Source of the DNA: Notospermus geniculatus
Taxonomy: Eukaryota; Nemertea; Pilidiophora; Heteronemertea; Lineidae
Direction of reading: 5' to 3'
DNA length: 64,000 nt
NCBI GenBank assembly: GCA_002633025.1
Contig: NMRB01000386.1
Location: 28,479 to 92,478, forward strand
In this document: in pieces, positions 58,611 through 64,000 of the stretch
Layout of the letters: each line of letters begins with the position of its first letter
Position numbering within the stretch: position 1 is the stretch's first letter
The notes under the pieces: model-generated
The model's input: the letters and a program-made list of their open reading frames with translations, nothing else
Database searches by the model: none
Told to the model about the DNA's origin: nothing
Program-made: the position numbers and the translations under genes

Positions 58611-61600
58611 TTAGAGTTAAGCAGCCCTCTAATACTGGCTAAAGTTTTAGTTCTTGTAATCGTAGCCCTTCTTACACGGAGTTGGTTCAATCCAGTTCAA
58701 GAAAAATAGTCCATAAAAACAGTAATAAACCATTCTCTAACCTTCCTCGTGGCCGAAATGTACACAAGGAAGGTGATTCTCACATTGAGAGAAATTGACA
58801 ACTGCCCTCCCCTAGGGAACTGCAAACCCCATAAGTACCTCAGATGGCCTTAATTACCATAAGAGATTCTTGATTTTAGGACCTGACCATTAATTCAGAG
58901 ATCATCCTAATCCTCTTAAGTGATGCTGTCCTCACAGTTTCATCATCTGAAGCCATTGTCGATTACAATCAGTCCATTTCACCATATTCTGAACGTTGCA
59001 TACTGGTCATTCCTGCACTGCAATGTACACGGTCTCGCTCTTGTAAAGGTGAAACGCATTAGGCTGAAGTCACCGTGTTTTGCCTTCAGGGTGCGACATC
59101 TTCTCCGCCCCGGGCCATGTTACTCAAGGTGGTAACACTGCTGTGTTCGGACTCTGTAAGGATGTGAAACTGTGAACGTCGATGTAACACAAGATGATAA
59201 ATGAGAAAAAAATTTAGGTTGCTTTAGCGCCATTTTATGTGCGTTAGACGAGAGAATTAAGGGGCAAAACAATAAATGAAACATCTTTGTCTGTATATCG
59301 CGGAGTCGTCACTTTGATGTACGAAGCGCAGGTGCTTACTCAAATCTTTACAACACTCTTGGGGTGTTCTCTGCCCGCATTAGGCTTCCCTGCACAGACA
59401 GCGCGGATCACTTTTCGCGAACACGTGCACAACCTTTCTCTGGATTATTCTGGCTGACTTATAAGACCAGGAAGTGAGACAGTTGTTTAGAATGGGTGTC
59501 TACATAACTGAATCCTGTCAATAGGTGGCAGAACTGCACTATCAGTCTTGAAGACTACGCATTTCAGTGAGAAATTGACATTGTACCATTGTAACTACAC
59601 AGGAAGCTTGAGATTGCCTGGCATTTGGAGCAAGTGGAATTGTGATACAGAAAAAGTACCATAATCAAAATTTATTGGTCCGCTTTAAGTGAAAGAAGTG
59701 TTACATATTTGGATTGGGAATGCCAGGCATGTTTGTAATTAGTAAGCTTTGTGTATAAGTTTAGATTTATAGTGTAAAACAGTGTTGATAATGTTATCTA
59801 ATGGAGGATGAGAAATAGGCCATTGGCACATGTATCATCTGCTCCCAATGGGGACTGTATTTTCAGTAGGGGGCAGCACTGTACTAGCAGTCCTTCTCTT
59901 TCCTGCGTTAAGCACTATTTCGCACGTAAATCCAATATCCTTGACTGAATTGAGTCGATGGCTTTAACCTCAGAGTGAAGTCAGCTGACCCTGTTGTCAT
60001 GGCCATTCTGTGTGTTCGCCACTTACTAGTAATTAGTCCTCATTGCCTCAAATTTTTCGTTTTAACGATAAACGCACTTTGCTGGCGTATCTTTTGATTC
60101 CTGGTAAAGTGAACCAATCCGCTTATTATTTAATACTCCAGTTTGTTTTGCCCCTAATTAAAAGTATTAGTTTCCCAATTATAACCTGCTCTTGATGAAT
60201 TATTTAACTCCTCCTCTTATAACCTGGCGTGTTCCATGTAAAATGCACTGTTGCATGTAAAATGCCATGTTTCATGTACATATAAAATGCGCATGCTTGA
60301 ATGCATCAAGTGTGTCCAAACACTTGCTATTTGAAATTCAGGAATGTCCCAATGAATTTTCAATGAAATTTACAGGAAAAGTTACACTAAAATTACCGAC
60401 TTATTCACGTATCGACGTCTGTTATGGTGTGTTTCCATTGGAAAGTCAATACCCACTCCAATGCACATGGCTGCCATTGACACTTGTTGAAGGCCCGAAA
60501 ATGAAATGTACTTAAGACTGTGTGAAATTGAAAATGGTTGAAGTGGCATAAGTGTTCATTGCATGCAGCAGAGAGTGCTGTGAGATGGAAAATTTGGCGT
60601 GTTGAACATTTGGCTGCGTTTATTGAATGAGCAGAAAACTGCTAGCCCCGCTGTACATGATCAAAATTTCGTCATGTTGAATAAAGGGGTAGGCCTGTAT
60701 GTGGGCCTCCACATTTTTGCTGTTCACACCAAAACTGGATTCTGGTACGTTTTGCAGTGCGGTCTCCGCAAGCCAATCAGTTTTGTGGTCCCCGCAAGCC
60801 AGTCAGTTTAACGCTATTTTAATGAGGTCAGGCCTATTGCTAGGCCTTCTTGGCTGGCCATATATTCTGTGCGTTAGCTCAGATTGAGTTGATGTCTTCA
60901 AACCATACAGTAACCTGTTAAAGAGATCTGTACAAGCTCCATGACCTTCAGTACCATCGCCGACCGAACGTTCGCCTACCCTCCCTCCAGCCAACGAGCA
61001 ATAAACACCAGGATATCGGGAGAAAGATTCACAAATTGCCAATAAAGATCTGGAGCAGATAATGTTTTCACCGAACCCTGCCGTTCTGAAAACATATGAA
61101 TGAAACCACTACCGAGAATGCAACATCTGGTTAAACTGGACTCCACGCAGGGTTCTACATTAACCACGTCAATAAACGCTTCCAATAGATTGTTTCGAGG
61201 CATGATCTATTCCCAGAATTTGACCGCATCAGATGCGTAAGATGCAGTGTATTAATGCATTAGTAATCCGGCCTTGGTTGCCTGGGGCGGATTGTAATCA
61301 ACAATTGTATGAGTCGGTGAAAGCGATTGAGTGACTCTGACCCGAAGAATGGACCGGTGGTTTTATGATAAAAGTGAATGAGTGTGTTGGTCGCCATGGA
61401 TGACTCAGGTGGTTCATATAGCCACATCGTCATCGTCCGCTTTCCAATCTTGCCAGATTCGGTGTCCATTTACACCAATTTCTTCACTTACATCAAGTGG
61501 TTGCCAATTCTTGCCGATCACTTTACACTCTCGGCGACGGAAGTGGCGTTGTTGGGAAATTTTTCGGCTGGGAAATCTCGCCTGAAGTTTCTTGTTACAT

Positions 61601-62383
61601 GGTAGCAGATTGTCAGGGTTGCTTTCGCCATCAGAAGATTAACCAATGGATCTGGTGATGATGTGGGTTTGATTTCAACGTCTGTTCATGCAGAAGGAAT
61701 GCTTTTGTCGTGTCTTCGTTTAGGGTTTAGCCATTTTGCCGTCTCCCTTCCTTGGCATCCAGCTTTTCACTCCAGAAATGCAGTCTTGCTCTCTGCTTTT
61801 CATTAAAACGAAGGCTATCTGACATGGGCCTCGAGGGGGGGATGCGATCTACCAGTCCTAGTGCGGTATCTTTCCTCAAGGAGTGTTCTGCAAAACCTCA
61901 AAATCAAGTTCCCTACAAGTGTTTGACATGGTTGGTGAAGTGGTAAACAACGTTACTGATTCTACAAGTACCAACTTGAAACGTAAGGAAGAACAGACAT
62001 TTCCCTGAGGATTCAGTTTCTTGTTTTTTTCCTCAAAAACATATCGGTGGTGATAGCATCTGCTGAAAGGGAAAGTGTTTGTGAATGTTCAAAAGATGTT
62101 TGGAATAACTGATTACAATGTGGGGGTGTCTGAAACAGATCTGCTAGGGTTAGGGTTAGGGGAGATAGCGAAGTGTATCTCTTGTGGCCGAAGTTTGGCC
62201 CGGGTGAGAGGTAGGTTGAATGATGGTGAGGAATGAGGTGGTAGGGTGAATATGAAAGGACAAGAAAGATGATACATGTTGTTTGGCACAGCAAGCAATG
62301 GAGAAACACACTGTCCGCACAAAGAACATGCTTCGTCATTTGTCAGCTGTACATTCGACATGCTTTTGATGGTCTACTTGCAA
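58611..62383. other. Intronic stretch, little recognised
   Basis: A short TAGGGT repeat lies at 62145-62162. Frames such as 60267-60515 and 62013-62339 (minus) show no known motif. No exon was recognised. Confidence 0.4.
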
Positions 62384-62640
62384 GGTGCATCCTCATCAGT
62401 TGACATCCTGGCTGGACCCTTGGGACTACACACAGCAACAAATCATAACAAAAGCAAGCAATTCTGCACGCAGATTGCGTTCGACGAATCATCTCCGTAT
62501 CCAGCACGGAGGAAGGTCTAATCCTCATTAAATTGACATTGTACCTTTTCTCCGGGGACCAGACGTGCAGCAACAAATCATAATAAGGGAAGTAAGTTTG
62601 CATGCAGATCCTGTTTGCAACTGACAACCGGTTGATTTCT
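62384..62640. repeat. Imperfect tandem duplication, ~130-base unit
   Basis: TCCTCATNA, TTGACAT, GACC, CAGCAACAAATCATAA and TGCANGCAGAT recur in the same order about 125-132 bases apart. A third partial match (GATGAAATTGACAATG, GGGGAGCAG) lies at 62810-62850. Confidence 0.65.
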
Positions 62641-64000
62641 GCACGTCACATACCATGACTGAGGTATTGTGTGTACCTTCGCTGATGAAGCCCATGCAAC
62701 CAGCAACAGGTATGACAATAGCGCAACATTCTGTATGCATCGCACGGATGCTATCAACAATTGATGACTCCCATTCTCCTCTCTTCCGCAATATGTGCCT
62801 GCAGGTAAAAACCTGATGAAATTGACAATGTCTCACGGGGAGCAGAAACGTAGCTGAGTAATTACAATGGTAAACAATTCACCATACGGTAGCATTCGCT
62901 AGGACGACCGTGATCTCGTTTGGCATATCCAATGATTACGTTCAGTGCATCTGCACAAAGTCAACACCAATCGCCTTGATCTGTTTCGAATGAAGGTAAT
63001 CAAGATTCTGCGAGCAGAATCAGCGATCGCGCTTGTTGCGTGTCTCCCGAGCTCTCGTACATCATTTCTGTCCTAATCCAAATCTCGTACACGGTTGGTA
63101 GACTGATGCGTTCCCTTGATTAGATCGTCCCTGCCGGTAGCCGCTCCGTGTTCACCGCAAGCAAACTTGTTGATTTTGTCCGACGTTTGCAATCAGGCGG
63201 ACAGGTAGTCGCAGGAGACTGTGTTATGGAGGCAGGCGCTTGATTGGCTACGGCGATTGTTTTGGAGACAATGTTGGTGGCTGATTAGATCCCTGTAGAT
63301 TACTTGTCCAGCTCGCCATGGACATTCTATTCCAACAAAGGTTAACCCTGCCTTGGTGTTCAACTCTCAATGCAATTTTAAATCTCGCATTGAGTGAGCT
63401 TTCCCTTGTGTCCTCAAAGAATCACGGAGATCTACCGGTATCTTCCGGTATCTACCGGTACGGGTTAACAGCCGTATCCAGGGTCTAGGGAGGATGAGGC
63501 AAATCTAATAACCACCTGGGAGGACAGAATCCGTATTCTGAGCTACGACGGATTATTGAATTTTTGGGACATTCTGCTGCTGTTTGCAGGAGAATTATAC
63601 CAATTTCCAATGCATAAATGAATTCGCCGGTGGCATACGAGGAGGGTTATGGATGACAATGATTGTCTATTGTACCTTGACAATCCATATGACATGCTTT
63701 CTTTTGTTCTGGAAGCTTATAAAATTCAGATTATCGCAAAAATTGGTGTTGCGACATGAAACATTTTCACAAAAACATTGTTGAACAAGTGTTTGAGAGA
63801 GTTTATCCCAGGACTTCATCTATACATGTACGTCAGACTCTCCAAGTGGCGTTCTTTTAGAATGAGAAACCTGCAAAGTATTCACTTGGATGCACTCTGA
63901 ACGCTTCTACCTTGTTTCCAGATATTTCGTCCCTGCTCGCTGTGTTAACATTGCATTGCTTTGCTCTGATTGGTGGAACCGCTCGCAGCGCCGCCCTGGT
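62641..64000. other. Intronic stretch to the end of the window
   Basis: TACCGGTATCT is repeated in variants at about 63434-63462. The last 32 bases begin CTGATTGGTGGAAC, which also occurs at 57461 inside a MITE. No exon was recognised. Confidence 0.45.

Larger units (their letters stand above)
47586..64000 (+). other. Sequence 3' of Eph exon 3, probably its third intron
   Basis: The donor GTAAGT at 47586 opens an intron in phase 1. The next family exon should encode the rest of the cysteine-rich region, starting with a CRPG-like motif. I saw no such exon by eye to the end of the window, but an exon of about 150 bases could be missed. The repeats within are listed separately. Confidence 0.7.

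Noticed and set aside
62145-62162. TAGGGT repeats suggesting an interstitial telomere
   Set aside because: Only about three units. This is easily chance or a tiny repair scar.
47586-64000. Eph exon 4 (rest of the Cys-rich region)
   Set aside because: Looked for an acceptor followed by a CRPG-like start but found none I could defend. It may lie beyond the window.
1-64000. CRISPR array, bacterial operon or prophage
   Set aside because: The repeats are not spaced by unique units of constant length, and the window has spliced animal exons and SINEs.

Overview
The window looks like animal genomic DNA, most likely from a marine invertebrate. It is AT-leaning and gene-poor. It has canonical GT-AG spliceosomal introns, tRNA-derived SINEs, and many short foldback elements (MITEs). 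Four single ambiguous bases (13456, 21193, 30966, 36954) suggest a draft assembly. Nothing bacterial or viral was recognised: no operons, no long ORFs and no true tRNA or rRNA gene. I cannot name the species or the phylum.

The only gene I can support is an Eph receptor tyrosine kinase on the + strand. Two consecutive coding exons are present. A 65-base exon (26805-26869) carries the start of the mature ectodomain. A 682-base exon (46904-47585) carries almost all of the ephrin-binding domain and the first part of the cysteine-rich region. A 20,034-base intron separates them. Exon sizes and phases (phase 1 in, phase 0 between, phase 1 out) match my recollection of exons 2 and 3 of vertebrate EPH genes. 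The signal-peptide exon should lie upstream of 26805, in or before this window. Exon 4 and the FNIII, transmembrane, kinase and SAM exons should lie downstream. I could not recognise any of them here, so most of the window is probably Eph intron, with 5' flank possible on the left.

The non-coding DNA is a mosaic of small mobile elements and tandem repeats. There are several tRNA-derived SINE copies. There are MITEs with TA target duplications (mariner-like, pogo-like and a CRE-bearing family), MITEs with TTA/TAA duplications (PIF/Harbinger-like), and one with TTAA. Other families recur without a clear target site. Three elements are nested so cleanly that the empty site can be read by comparison with sister copies: a mariner-like MITE in a SINE (1756-1841), a pogo-like MITE in another foldback element (7491-7668), and a 520-base Harbinger-like MITE in a SINE (52091-52610).

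Two repeat tracts are dense in nuclear-receptor-type motifs. One has eight exact TGACCTTGA sites at 9461-9775. The other is a short tandem array at 53180-53275 with DR2 and IR3 half-site arrangements, including one perfect AGGTCAnnnTGACCT. A 44-base tandem repeat ends about 40 bases upstream of the first Eph exon seen.

I found no new multi-gene system. The points most worth following are the receptor-motif arrays, the nested MITEs with readable empty sites, and the near-perfect hairpin elements inside Eph introns.
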